Assembly (NCBI RefSeq): GCF_010015475.1
Contig: NZ_SSNI01000011.1
Span: forward strand, 121,498 to 185,497
Direction of reading: 5' to 3'
Length of the DNA: 64,000 nucleotides
From: Pontibacter pamirensis
GTDB lineage: Bacteria; Bacteroidota; Bacteroidia; Cytophagales; Hymenobacteraceae
The notes under the pieces were generated by a model. The model was not told where the DNA came from. It saw only the letters and a list, made by a program, of their open reading frames with translations, and did no database searches. How positions within the stretch are numbered: the first letter of the stretch is position 1; every line of letters starts with the position of its first letter. Positions 1 through 9,241 of the stretch are shown in pieces. The translations under genes and the position numbers were made by a program.

Positions 1-834
1 CCGATTTTTGTTCCCTGGATGTTGGGTGCCTATGGCTGGGAAGAAGCTTTTATCGCCACCGGGGCCATTGGTTTTGTCTGGCTGATTTTCTGGTTGATAT
101 TCTATGAAATCCCTTCCCGGCAAAAGCGCCTCGGCCAGCCAGAGTATGCGTACATCCACAGCGACAACGAAGACGCCGGAGCTGAAGCGGACAAGACGCC
201 TGTAAAGTGGGGAAAGTTGCTGTTTATCAGGCAGACGTGGGTGTTCATCGCCGGGAAGTTCTTTACTGACCCTATCTGGTATTTCTTCCTGTTCTGGCTT
301 CCCTCCTACTTCAGCACTACCTTCGACCTTGACCTGAGCAAACCAAGCCTGCCCCTCGTGATCGTTTATTCGGCCACTACCATAGGTAGTATAGGCGGCG
401 GTTACCTCTCGTCCTATTTCATCCGGAAGGGTTGGGCAGTGTACAGGGCGCGTAAAACAGCCATGTTTATCATCGCTCTGCTGGTAGTGCCGATTATGGC
501 CGCCCGCTATACCTCCGATATCTGGATTGCAGTAGGTTTGATTAGTTTAGCAGCCGCGGCACATCAGGCCTGGAGTGCAAACATCTTCACAACAGTATCT
601 GACATGTTCCCTAAAAAGGCCGTGAGCTCGGTGGTAGGTATCGGAGGCATGGCAGGCTCCGTGGGAGGTGCCCTGTTCCCGCTCTTCATCGGTTTTATAC
701 TGGACTACTACAAAGGCATTGGCAACATTATTGCCGGTTATAATATCATCTTCACAGTATGCGGCAGCGCCTATATAATAGCATGGATCATCATGCACTT
801 CCTGTCGCCTAAAATGAAGCAGGCAGCAATTTAG
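1..834 (+). CDS. MFS transporter, hexuronate (ExuT)-like, 5' truncated by window edge
   Basis: The reading frame is open from base 1, so the N-terminal half lies outside the window; about 277 residues remain. The visible part is strongly hydrophobic with roughly six to seven membrane segments and a charged cytoplasmic loop (approximately residues 45-70 of the visible part), as in the second half of a 12-helix major facilitator. The segment with WYFFLFWLPSYFS and the glycine-rich helix GIGGMAGSVGGALFP resemble ExuT/GudP-type anion:cation symporters for hexuronates. It ends 44 bp before the GH115 gene in the same direction, so it probably imports the glucuronate released by that enzyme. The family call is firm; the substrate is inferred from family likeness and context. 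Confidence 0.85.
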   Translation, partial: PIFVPWMLGAYGWEEAFIATGAIGFVWLIFWLIFYEIPSRQKRLGQPEYAYIHSDNEDAGAEADKTPVKWGKLLFIRQTWVFIAGKFFTDPIWYFFLFWLPSYFSTTFDLDLSKPSLPLVIVYSATTIGSIGGGYLSSYFIRKGWAVYRARKTAMFIIALLVVPIMAARYTSDIWIAVGLISLAAAAHQAWSANIFTTVSDMFPKKAVSSVVGIGGMAGSVGGALFPLFIGFILDYYKGIGNIIAGYNIIFTVCGSAYIIAWIIMHFLSPKMKQAAI

Positions 835-878
835 TAACAGGAGCCGCTGTGAAAAGCGGTTCATAAATTTATACTATC

Positions 879-3830
879 ATGAAAGTAAATTCCCTTTATT
901 GTTTCCCGCAAAGGGCATACGTTTCACCGGCGAGTTGGCTGAGGAAGCCTCTTTGCCTGGTGCTGCTGTTCTTATTTGTTTTGGCTGGCCCACAGGCAGT
1001 TTTCGCTACCGATGATCTTCCCTCCTACATCGCCACAGAAAAAGGCTTGGACCGCTTTGCGCTTTCTGCCGGTGGTAAGTCTGCGCCTATCTATGTAAGT
1101 GCCGAAGATTACCCGGGCGTGGCTCGGGTGGCAAAGCACCTGCAGGCTGATATTAAAATGGTAACAAATGCAGAGCCTCAGCTGACAATAGGCAAGAAAG
1201 CACCCAAAGCAAAGGAAATCGTACTGGTGGGAACGCTAGGCAAAAGCCCTCTTATCGATAAGCTCGTGCGCGACAAGAAGCTTGACGTTGCGGGAATTGC
1301 CGGACGCTGGGAAGCCTCGCTGATTCAGGTGGTGGAAAAGCCGATGCGCGGTGTAGACCGGGCCTTGGTGATTGTGGGTAGTGACAAGCGCGGCACGATT
1401 TACGGCATGTATGACCTGTCAGACGAAATGGGCGTTTCGCCCTGGTACTGGTGGGCTGATGTGCCGGTAAAGCAAAAGCAGAATGTATACATATTGCCGG
1501 GGCGCCACACACAGGGGGAGCCTGCCGTTAAATACCGTGGCTTCTTTATTAACGACGAAGCGCCGGCCCTTTCCGGCTGGTCTAAAGAGAAGTTCGGCGG
1601 CTTTAACCACAAGTTCTACGACAAAGTATTTGAACTGCTGCTGCGCATGAAGGGCAATTACCTCTGGCCAGCCATGTGGGGAAACGCTATCTATGATGAC
1701 GATTCGTTGAGCGCACCCTTGGCAGATGAGTATGGCGTGGTGCTCGGCACCTCGCACCACGAGCCTTTAACGCGGGCCCACGACGAGTGGAGACGCTATG
1801 GCAAAGGCTCCTGGAACTATAACACGAACAAAGAAAACCTGCAGGAATTCTGGCGAAAAGGCATGGAGCGCAGGGGCACCAATGAAAGCATTGTAACTGT
1901 TGGTATGCGCGGAGACGGGGACGAACCGATGTCTGAAAGCAGCAACATTGCCCTGCTGGAGCAGATTGTAGCTGACCAGCGCCAGATCATTGCCGACGTA
2001 ACCGGAAAGCCAACTTCTGAAACGCCACAAATCTGGGCCTTGTACAAAGAAGTGCAGGATTACTATGACAGAGGTATGCGGGTACCGGATGACGTAACCC
2101 TGCTCCTGGCCGATGACAACTGGGGCAACATTCGCAAGCTACCGAAGCCAGGCGAAAAGCAACATTCCGGTGGCTACGGCATTTACTATCACTTCGACTA
2201 CGTAGGTGGACCGAGAAACTACAAGTGGCTGAACACAAACCCGATTCCAAGAGTGTGGGAACAGATGCACATGGCGCACAAGTACGGTGCCGACCGCATT
2301 TGGATTGTAAACGTGGGCGACATCAAACCGATGGAATTCCCGCTGGAGTTCTTCCTCGACTATGCCTGGAACCCGGATAAATGGCCGGCAGAGCGTTTGC
2401 AGGAATACACTATCCTTTGGGCAGAGGAACAGTTCGGTAGCCAGTACGCCCAACCCATTGCGGAAATCCTGGCTACCTACTCCAAGTACAATGGCCGCCG
2501 TAAGCCAGAGTTACTGGCCCCGGACACCTATAGCCTGACAAACTACAGAGAGGCAGAAAGAGTGGTCGAAGAGTATAATCAATTGGTAGTGAAAGCGGAG
2601 AAAATTTATGATGCCTTACCAGCCGAATATAAGGATGCTTACTACCAGTTAGTGCTGTTCCCGGTAAAAGCCTCTGCCAACCTCAACGAGCTGCACATTA
2701 CGGTTGGCAAAAACTACCTCTATGCAAAGCAAAACCGTGCCACTGCCAACGACATGGCCGCCAAGGTGCGTGAGCTATTCGAGAAAGACCAGGCGCTGAT
2801 GAAATACTATAATGAGGAACTGGCAAACGGCAAGTGGAACCATATGATGGACCAGACGCACATCAGCTATACCTATTGGCAGCAACCGGAAAAAGATGTA
2901 ATGCCCACTGTGAAGCTAGTCAACGTGGCATCAGGAGCAAAAATGGGTGTGGCCGTCGAAGGTTCTGATGTCTGGTGGCCAAGGGAAAAGCAGCAGGCAG
3001 AATTGCCTACTTTTACACCTTTTGGCCAGCAAGCGCACTACATCGAAATATTCAACCAAGGCAAGGAGCCTTTCACCTATAAAGTAGAGTCCGGGGCTCC
3101 TTGGCTGAATGTTTCCTCCACCCAAGGTACTGTGGAAAAGGAGCAGCGCCTGCTGGTAAGCGTAGACTGGCAGAAAGCACCAACCGGCGTACAGCGCGTC
3201 CCAATCACGATTACCGGGCCAGACAACACAACGGTAAAAATTCAGGCTGTCGTTAATAACCCTGCTGACTTAAAGCCAGGCGTGGTGAAAGGCTTTGTGG
3301 AAAGCAACGGCTATGTAGCAATGGAAGCGGAGCACTATACCCGCGCCGTAGACAACGGCATCATCGAGTGGCAGCTTATCCCGGACCTGGGCAAGACCAT
3401 GTCAGCGATGTCACCTTTCCCGGTAACAGCCGAAACGCAGAAGCCAGGGGGCGACAGCCCGCACCTGGAATATAAGATGTACCTGCAGAATGCGGGTGAG
3501 GTAAAGGTGCATACCTACCTTTCCCCTACCCTTAACTTCAACGCCTCCGACGGCCTGAAATTCGCCATGTCCATTGATGACGCGGAGCCGCAAATCATCA
3601 ACATGCACAAGGAGAATTCGGAAGGTGCCTGGAACAAGTGGGTAGCGGATAACATTAATGTGCAGGTATCCACTCATCAGGTAGCTACTCCAGGAGAGCA
3701 TGTGCTGAAGTTCTGGATGGTAGACCCGGGGGTGGTGCTGCAAAAAATAGTGGTAGACACAGGCGGTTTAAAACCATCTTACCTGGGGCCACCGGAAAGC
3801 TATTACCAACCTGAAAAAGCAAATCAATAA
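879..3830 (+). CDS. GH115 alpha-glucuronidase (xylan alpha-1,2-glucuronidase)
   Basis: The product has 983 residues, the usual size for glycoside hydrolase family 115. These enzymes remove alpha-1,2-linked (4-O-methyl)glucuronic acid from xylan or its oligomers. An N-terminal hydrophobic stretch (about residues 23-43, ending in AVFA) looks like a signal peptide, so the enzyme should be periplasmic or surface located. The catalytic core carries the family-typical segments RGFFINDEAP (about residue 213), MKGNYLWPAMWG and GTSHHEPLTRAHDEW. The C-terminal part (GYVAMEAEHY, about residue 805 onward) matches the GH115 C-terminal accessory domain. It follows the hexuronate-type transporter gene by 44 bp and is closed by a strong hairpin terminator. 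Family assignment is confident; activity was not tested. Confidence 0.93.
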   Translation: MKVNSLYCFPQRAYVSPASWLRKPLCLVLLFLFVLAGPQAVFATDDLPSYIATEKGLDRFALSAGGKSAPIYVSAEDYPGVARVAKHLQADIKMVTNAEPQLTIGKKAPKAKEIVLVGTLGKSPLIDKLVRDKKLDVAGIAGRWEASLIQVVEKPMRGVDRALVIVGSDKRGTIYGMYDLSDEMGVSPWYWWADVPVKQKQNVYILPGRHTQGEPAVKYRGFFINDEAPALSGWSKEKFGGFNHKFYDKVFELLLRMKGNYLWPAMWGNAIYDDDSLSAPLADEYGVVLGTSHHEPLTRAHDEWRRYGKGSWNYNTNKENLQEFWRKGMERRGTNESIVTVGMRGDGDEPMSESSNIALLEQIVADQRQIIADVTGKPTSETPQIWALYKEVQDYYDRGMRVPDDVTLLLADDNWGNIRKLPKPGEKQHSGGYGIYYHFDYVGGPRNYKWLNTNPIPRVWEQMHMAHKYGADRIWIVNVGDIKPMEFPLEFFLDYAWNPDKWPAERLQEYTILWAEEQFGSQYAQPIAEILATYSKYNGRRKPELLAPDTYSLTNYREAERVVEEYNQLVVKAEKIYDALPAEYKDAYYQLVLFPVKASANLNELHITVGKNYLYAKQNRATANDMAAKVRELFEKDQALMKYYNEELANGKWNHMMDQTHISYTYWQQPEKDVMPTVKLVNVASGAKMGVAVEGSDVWWPREKQQAELPTFTPFGQQAHYIEIFNQGKEPFTYKVESGAPWLNVSSTQGTVEKEQRLLVSVDWQKAPTGVQRVPITITGPDNTTVKIQAVVNNPADLKPGVVKGFVESNGYVAMEAEHYTRAVDNGIIEWQLIPDLGKTMSAMSPFPVTAETQKPGGDSPHLEYKMYLQNAGEVKVHTYLSPTLNFNASDGLKFAMSIDDAEPQIINMHKENSEGAWNKWVADNINVQVSTHQVATPGEHVLKFWMVDPGVVLQKIVVDTGGLKPSYLGPPESYYQPEKANQ

Positions 3831-3833
3831 ACA

Positions 3834-3870
3834 AAAGGCTCCGTTAGTAGAGATGCAACGGAGCCTTTTT
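3834..3870 (+). terminator. Rho-independent terminator after GH115 gene
   Basis: A perfect 12-bp stem (AAAGGCTCCGTT with its complement at 3857-3868) encloses an 11-nt loop and runs into a T-tract. It lies just after the GH115 stop codon and separates that gene from the GH43 gene. Confidence 0.85.
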
Positions 3871-3899
3871 CTAATTAGCATATTAAAACGTTACATACT

Positions 3900-5651
3900 A
3901 TGAACCGAAGAAATAACATACTGCAAAAGGCTTTTCTATTCCTGTGCAGCCTTTTTTACCTGGCCAGCTCGCCTTCTTTTGCGCAGAATGAGGATACATT
4001 TCAAAACCCTATCCTGCCAGGCTTTTATCCTGACCCCAGCATCACCCGTGTAGGAGACGACTACTATATGATTCACTCCTCCTTCTCCTTCTTCCCGGGT
4101 GTGCCTATATTCCATAGCAAAGACCTGGTGAACTGGACACAGATAGGCAATATTCTGGATCGGCCTGAGCAGTTGGACCTGGATGCTCTGGGTGCATCCA
4201 GGGGAATATTTGCCCCTGCTATCTCTCACCATGAAGGCACCTTCTACATGGTGACCACCCTTATAGACAACGGCGGAAACTTTGTTGTGACGGCCACAGA
4301 CCCTGCTGGTCCATGGTCCGACCCAACGTGGCTTCGTGAGGTCAGCGGCATCGACCCTTCTATCTTCTTTGATGAGGACGGAAAAGCATACATCTTGTAC
4401 AACAGCGAAGCTCCTGATAACAAGCCGCTCTACGATGGCCATCGCACCATCCGTATCATCGAGTTCGACTATAAGAACATGAAAACAGCAGGCTCTCCGA
4501 AGATACTGGTGAACGGAGGTGTGGATATTTCCCAAAAGCCAGTTTGGATTGAGGGACCGCACATTTATAAAAAAGACGGCTACTACTATCTGATGGCGGC
4601 AGAAGGCGGCACCAGCGTCAACCATTCGGAAGTGATTTTGAGGAGCAGGGATGTGATGGGAGAATACGTACCCTACGAGAATAACCCCATCCTCACACAG
4701 CGCCATCTACCTAACGACAGAAAGAATCCGATATCTGCCACAGGCCATGCCGATCTGGTGGAAACGCAAAACGGCGAGTGGTGGGCTATCTTTTTAGCCA
4801 CCCGACCATATGACACCAAAGACAGCTACAACATAGGCCGCGAAACTTTTCTGGCACCCGTCACCTGGAAAGATGGCTGGCCAATAATTAATGCTGATTT
4901 CGATGAGGTACAGTATTCCTATAAGCGCCCGAATCTGCCAGCAGCAGACAAGCCTGTGTTTCCGTTGAGCGGGAATTTTGTGCAACAGGAAGATTTTAAG
5001 GAGGGCAAATTACCCTTCTACTGGTTGCTCCTGAGAACGCCCCGCTCCCAATGGTATAGCCTGAGCGAGCCTGCCGGAAGTTTGACCCTTAACCTGCAAC
5101 CAGCCACCTTATCCGGCAAAGAGAGCCTTTCCTTTGTTGCCAGAAGGCAGCAGCATGTTACGGGCAGTGCCAGTACAAAAATGAGCTTTAAGCCGACATC
5201 CGCCAATGAGTTTGCGGGTATAGCAGCTTTCCAGAGCGAGAACAATTACTACGCACTAGGTAAAACCATGTCTAACGGAAAGGAAGTAGTACAACTGCTA
5301 AAATCAGAGAAAGCAGCAGATGGCACTACGAGCGGAACCACCACCGTGCTGGCAGAGAAGGCACTAGTCAGAAGTGAAAGAGGCAAACCACTTTACCTGA
5401 AAACGGAGTTTGACAAAGGTAATATCAGCTTCTACTATAGCACGAAAGAAGGCGACTGGAAACTGCTGCAGGACAACGTAGACGGCACTTTCTTAAGTAC
5501 GCGCGTTTCCGGAGGCTTTGTGGGCACTACGCTGGGCATGTATGCCACCTCACAGGGCAAACCTTCGAACAACAAGGCCACCTTCGACTGGTTTAGGTAT
5601 GAAGGCAATGATGCAGTATATGATTCCGCATCAGCTAACAAAGCCAATTAA
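3900..5651 (+). CDS. GH43 family beta-xylosidase/alpha-L-arabinofuranosidase
   Basis: The 583-residue protein begins with a signal peptide ending near SPSFAQ. The five-bladed GH43 catalytic domain follows (about residues 34-330). PDPSITRVGDDYYM holds the expected base aspartate, GIDPSIFFDEDG the pKa-modulating aspartate, and WIEGPHIYKKDGYYYL the expected acid glutamate. Residues about 350-570 form a concanavalin-like GH43 C-terminal (C2) domain. The family hydrolyses xylosidic or arabinofuranosidic bonds in xylan; which of the two cannot be read from sequence alone. Its place next to the GH115 gene suggests joint breakdown of glucurono(arabino)xylan. The start at 3900 gives a normal signal peptide. 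Confidence 0.92.
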   Translation: MNRRNNILQKAFLFLCSLFYLASSPSFAQNEDTFQNPILPGFYPDPSITRVGDDYYMIHSSFSFFPGVPIFHSKDLVNWTQIGNILDRPEQLDLDALGASRGIFAPAISHHEGTFYMVTTLIDNGGNFVVTATDPAGPWSDPTWLREVSGIDPSIFFDEDGKAYILYNSEAPDNKPLYDGHRTIRIIEFDYKNMKTAGSPKILVNGGVDISQKPVWIEGPHIYKKDGYYYLMAAEGGTSVNHSEVILRSRDVMGEYVPYENNPILTQRHLPNDRKNPISATGHADLVETQNGEWWAIFLATRPYDTKDSYNIGRETFLAPVTWKDGWPIINADFDEVQYSYKRPNLPAADKPVFPLSGNFVQQEDFKEGKLPFYWLLLRTPRSQWYSLSEPAGSLTLNLQPATLSGKESLSFVARRQQHVTGSASTKMSFKPTSANEFAGIAAFQSENNYYALGKTMSNGKEVVQLLKSEKAADGTTSGTTTVLAEKALVRSERGKPLYLKTEFDKGNISFYYSTKEGDWKLLQDNVDGTFLSTRVSGGFVGTTLGMYATSQGKPSNNKATFDWFRYEGNDAVYDSASANKAN

Positions 5652-5691
5652 ATTTTCCAATACAGAAAGCTTCTAAAAATCACCTCAAAGA

Positions 5692-5722
5692 AAGAGGACC
5701 GGCATACAGCCGGGCCTCTTCT
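5692..5722 (+). terminator. Terminator after GH43 gene
   Basis: A 12-bp arm at 5692-5703 pairs with 5709-5720 around a 5-nt loop, with one mismatch (AGAGGaCCGGC against GCCGGgCCTCT). A short T-rich tail follows. It marks the end of the xylan locus before dnaK. Confidence 0.7.
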
Positions 5723-5931
5723 GTTTGTTCATAAAGCCTATAGCCACACAGGAAATTCTGTCGGTCTATAAAGAGCCGTGCAGGTATGAGTCGGACAAAA
5801 GCGAAGACCGCAGAACAGAAAGTGACATATTGACAGAAACAAAATGCTATTTCCCCATTGGCACAAGGGTTGTTATAAGAAAGACAACAAGAAAAATTAG
5901 AAATCAGAAATTTATATAATAAAACTATAGA

Positions 5932-7878
5932 ATGGGAAAGATAATTGGTATTGACTTAGGTACAACCAACTCATGCGTTGCCGTAATGGAAGGTAATGAG
6001 CCGGTTGTTATTCCTAACAGCGAAGGCCGCAGAACAACTCCGTCTATCGTTGCTTTCTTAGACAACGGAAACGGCGAGCGTAAAGTAGGTGACCCTGCCA
6101 AACGCCAGGCGATCACGAACCCGCAAAACACAATTGCTTCTATCAAGCGCTTCATGGGCCACAGCTACAATGAGGTAAGCGAAGAATCAAAACAAGTATC
6201 CTACAAAGTGATACAGGGCGGTAACAATACCGTGCGTGTTGAAATCGGTGACAGACAGTATACACCACAGGAAATTTCTGCCATGGTGCTTCAGAAAATG
6301 AAAGCTACTGCAGAAGATTACCTGGGCACGACTGTAACTGAAGCGGTTATTACGGTACCAGCTTACTTCAATGACGCACAGCGCCAGGCTACAAAAGAGG
6401 CCGGCCAGATTGCAGGTCTTGAGGTGAAGCGTATCATCAACGAGCCAACAGCAGCAGCGCTTGCTTACGGACTTGACAAGAAAAGTATCGATCAGAAAAT
6501 CGCTGTGTTTGACTTAGGTGGTGGTACATTTGATATCTCCATCCTTGAGTTGGGTGACGGTGTGTTTGAAGTACTTTCTACAAACGGTGACACACACTTG
6601 GGTGGTGACGACTTTGACCAGGTAATCATCAACTGGCTGGCTGATGAGTTCAAGAATGACGAAGGCCTTGACCTGCGCAAAGACCCAATGGCACTGCAGC
6701 GCCTGAAAGAAGCTGCTGAGAAAGCGAAAATTGAGCTTTCGTCTTCTAACGAAACAGAAATCAACCTGCCTTACATTATGCCGGTAGACGGTGTGCCGAA
6801 ACACTTGGTACGCAAATTAACCCGCGCCAAGTTCGAGCAGCTGTCTGACAACCTGATTCGTCGCTCCATGGAGCCATGTAAAAAGGCACTTCAAGACGCT
6901 GGTCTGTCAACTTCTGATATTGATGAAGTGATTCTGGTGGGTGGTTCTACCCGTATTCCAAGAGTGCAGGAAGAAGTAGAAAAGTTCTTCGGCAAGAAGC
7001 CTTCCAAGGGCGTGAACCCGGATGAGGTAGTTGCCATCGGTGCTGCCATACAGGGTGGTGTATTAACTGGTGAAGTAAAAGACGTGCTCCTGCTGGACGT
7101 AACACCGCTTTCACTGGGTATCGAAACAATGGGTGGAGTGATGACTAAATTGATTGAGTCTAACACGACAATTCCAACAAAGAAGTCTGAAACTTTTTCG
7201 ACTGCTTCCGATAACCAGCCATCTGTGGAAATTCACGTACTGCAGGGTGAGCGGCCAATGGCCCGCGACAACCGCACCATAGGCCGCTTCCATTTAGCAG
7301 ATATACCGCCAGCACCACGTGGTGTTCCTCAAATTGAGGTGATTTTCGATATCGATGCCAACGGTATCCTGCACGTAACTGCAAAGGATAAGGCGACTGG
7401 CAAAGAGCAGAAAATCCGTATTGAAGCTTCTTCTGGTCTCAGCGACCAGGAAATCGAGAAAATGCGCCAGGAAGCAGAGGCCAATGCCGAAGCAGATAAG
7501 AAGGCGAAGGAAGAGATTGAGAAGCTGAACTCAGCTGACTCTATGATTTTCCAGACTGAGAAGCAGTTGAAAGAGTATGGCGAAAAGTTGTCTGCTGGCA
7601 ACAAATCGAACATCGAGAACGCGCTGAGCGAGCTGAAAACAGCACATGGTGCCAAAGACGTAGCCGGTATCGACAAAGCTTTAGAAAACCTGAACAATGC
7701 GTGGAGTGCAGCCTCTCAGGAGATGTACGCTGCCACGCAGGGTCAAGGCCAGCCAGGTGGTGCCCCAGGCGCTGATGGCGGTCAGGGCAATGGCCAGGCG
7801 GGTGGTCCGCAAGGTGCTGCTGCCAACGATGGTGGTGTAACCGATGTAGACTACGAGGAAGTAGACGGCAACAAGTAA
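5932..7878 (+). CDS. dnaK: Molecular chaperone DnaK (Hsp70)
   Basis: A full-length DnaK of 648 residues. It is the ATP-dependent chaperone that binds unfolded segments and works with DnaJ and GrpE in the cytoplasm. The nucleotide-binding domain shows the phosphate loops GIDLGTTNS (residues 6-14) and DLGGGTFD (194-201). The interdomain linker and the substrate-binding domain ([16 protein letters not shown]) follow. The tail is a Gly/Gln/Pro-rich disordered stretch ending in [10 protein letters not shown], the usual conserved acidic end. No dnaJ or grpE gene lies next to it. No CIRCE-type inverted repeat is visible in the upstream 280 bp. A terminator follows immediately. Confidence 0.99.
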   Translation: MGKIIGIDLGTTNSCVAVMEGNEPVVIPNSEGRRTTPSIVAFLDNGNGERKVGDPAKRQAITNPQNTIASIKRFMGHSYNEVSEESKQVSYKVIQGGNNTVRVEIGDRQYTPQEISAMVLQKMKATAEDYLGTTVTEAVITVPAYFNDAQRQATKEAGQIAGLEVKRIINEPTAAALAYGLDKKSIDQKIAVFDLGGGTFDISILELGDGVFEVLSTNGDTHLGGDDFDQVIINWLADEFKNDEGLDLRKDPMALQRLKEAAEKAKIELSSSNETEINLPYIMPVDGVPKHLVRKLTRAKFEQLSDNLIRRSMEPCKKALQDAGLSTSDIDEVILVGGSTRIPRVQEEVEKFFGKKPSKGVNPDEVVAIGAAIQGGVLTGEVKDVLLLDVTPLSLGIETMGGVMTKLIESNTTIPTKKSETFSTASDNQPSVEIHVLQGERPMARDNRTIGRFHLADIPPAPRGVPQIEVIFDIDANGILHVTAKDKATGKEQKIRIEASSGLSDQEIEKMRQEAEANAEADKKAKEEIEKLNSADSMIFQTEKQLKEYGEKLSAGNKSNIENALSELKTAHGAKDVAGIDKALENLNNAWSAASQEMYAATQGQGQPGGAPGADGGQGNGQAGGPQGAAANDGGVTDVDYEEVDGNK

Positions 7879-7903
7879 TATATAATACTTTAACATACAT
7901 GGA

Positions 7904-7938
7904 GAACCCCTGCCAAAACCGGCAGGGGTTCTTTTTTT
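7904..7938 (+). terminator. Terminator of dnaK
   Basis: A perfect 11-bp stem (GAACCCCTGCC, complement at 7921-7931) with a 6-nt loop is followed by seven T residues, placed 25 bp after the dnaK stop codon. Confidence 0.92.
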
Positions 7939-8379
7939 GTTGTCATGCTAACATGCTTCACACAAATCTTTCTCTTATCCTGAAGTTTATCTCACGTAAC
8001 AAGTCTAATCAGGTACGCACGTAATGAGTTTTCTCATTTGCTATAATGCTCCTTTCGCTTTCATTATAAAACCATAGCAGTCCTCCATCTCGTATAAGGT
8101 TCCTGTAACATCAGTTAGAATAAAAGTCCCAAAAATTTGGATAATAAAACATTATGAACGCTGGGTATCGTATCGGCCATACAGCCGGGTATGCGCCTTA
8201 TAGTTCAATTGCACGGGCTCGTTTCAAAACACAAATACACCTAGAACGCATATAAGCTTTAAAATCTTCCTAAATTGAAGACGCAACATGTGCTCTAACA
8301 TTAACAGGTTTTCGAGGTATAATGAAAGCTTGATTAATGAATGACAACCTCTACTTCAAAATGCCCTTAAACCTAAAAT
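7939..8379. other. Non-coding stretch between dnaK terminator and export cluster
   Basis: About 440 AT-rich bases without a convincing reading frame, RNA gene or consensus promoter. It presumably holds the promoter and leader of the polysaccharide export genes, but I could not place a TTTG-N19-TAnnTTTG pair. Confidence 0.5.
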
Positions 8380-9234
8380 ATGCCAACAAATAAAAGTACC
8401 TGGGACTGGGAGATAGGCACAGAGACAAGCTACCTTGGTGCCAGTCCACAGGAGTTCTGGTCCTACCGCCATCTATTGGCAAGCCTGGTAAAGCGCGACT
8501 TTCTTCTAAAATACCAGCAGACTGTTCTGGGCCCTTTCTGGATCCTGTTCCCTCCTCTTATGACCCTAGTCACCTATCTTCTGGTGTTCGACAAGATCGT
8601 AGGAGTCTCTACCGGGGAGTTACCGCCTGTCCTTTTTTACTTCTCCGGAATAGTGCTCTGGAACTTCTTCAGTAGTGGCTTTGCCGGCACGGCTACAACC
8701 TTCCGGGACAATTCGCAGATCTTCAGCAAAGTCTACTTTCCGCGGCTAGTGATGCCTTTATCTGTTATGAGCAGGAACTTCTTTGACTTTTTGATTCAGT
8801 TAGCGCTCCTGCTGCTCATGATGGCCTTCTACTGGTTGTTTCTGGATTGGTCGGTGTCTTTCGATCTGGGGCTCCTTTGGTTTCCTATATCTGTCCTTAC
8901 AGTGGGAGGGATCGCTCTGGGTATGGGACTCGTCTTTTCGGTGCTCACGGCAAAGTACCGGGACATGGCGTACCTCATCAGCTTGGGTGTCCGCCTGCTC
9001 ATGTTTATCACACCCGTTATTTATCCCCTTGAGGCTGTTCCGGAAGATGTGCGCTGGCTCGCTGTGCTAAACCCCCTTACCCCTTTGTTTGAGGTGTTCC
9101 GCCTGTCCCTCTTAGGCGAAGGCACGGTTTCCCCTTACCTCTTAGGATACAGCGTGCTGTTTATGGTAGTGCTGATGGTAGTATCCCTGCTGCTGTTCAA
9201 CAAACAGGGCGATAAACTAATAGACATTCTATAA
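8380..9234 (+). CDS. ABC-2 polysaccharide export permease (Wzm-like)
   Basis: A 284-residue integral membrane protein of the ABC-2 type used for O-antigen, teichoic-acid or capsule export. A cytoplasmic N-terminus with the typical SYRHLLASLVKRDFLLKYQQTVLGP segment type (about residues 26-50) precedes six predicted helices. The late RLLMFITPVIYP motif and the closing NPLTPLFEVFR segment are also family hallmarks. The stop lies 7 bp before the start of the ATPase gene, so the two are surely co-transcribed and make one transporter. The glycan it moves is not determined by the sequence. Confidence 0.93.
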   Translation: MPTNKSTWDWEIGTETSYLGASPQEFWSYRHLLASLVKRDFLLKYQQTVLGPFWILFPPLMTLVTYLLVFDKIVGVSTGELPPVLFYFSGIVLWNFFSSGFAGTATTFRDNSQIFSKVYFPRLVMPLSVMSRNFFDFLIQLALLLLMMAFYWLFLDWSVSFDLGLLWFPISVLTVGGIALGMGLVFSVLTAKYRDMAYLISLGVRLLMFITPVIYPLEAVPEDVRWLAVLNPLTPLFEVFRLSLLGEGTVSPYLLGYSVLFMVVLMVVSLLLFNKQGDKLIDIL

Positions 9235-9241
9235 AAGAAGC

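Noticed and set aside
1252..3743. Several minus-strand frames within the GH115 gene
   Set aside because: All are mirror frames of a complete glycosidase gene with no recognisable products.
5725..5919. Open frame of 64 codons before dnaK
   Set aside because: It lies wholly in the dnaK promoter region after a terminator, with unusual charged composition and no family match that I can see.
5800..5931. CIRCE or heat-shock operator before dnaK
   Set aside because: I looked for the TTAGCACTC-N9-GAGTGCTAA inverted repeat and found none. No claim on regulation is made.
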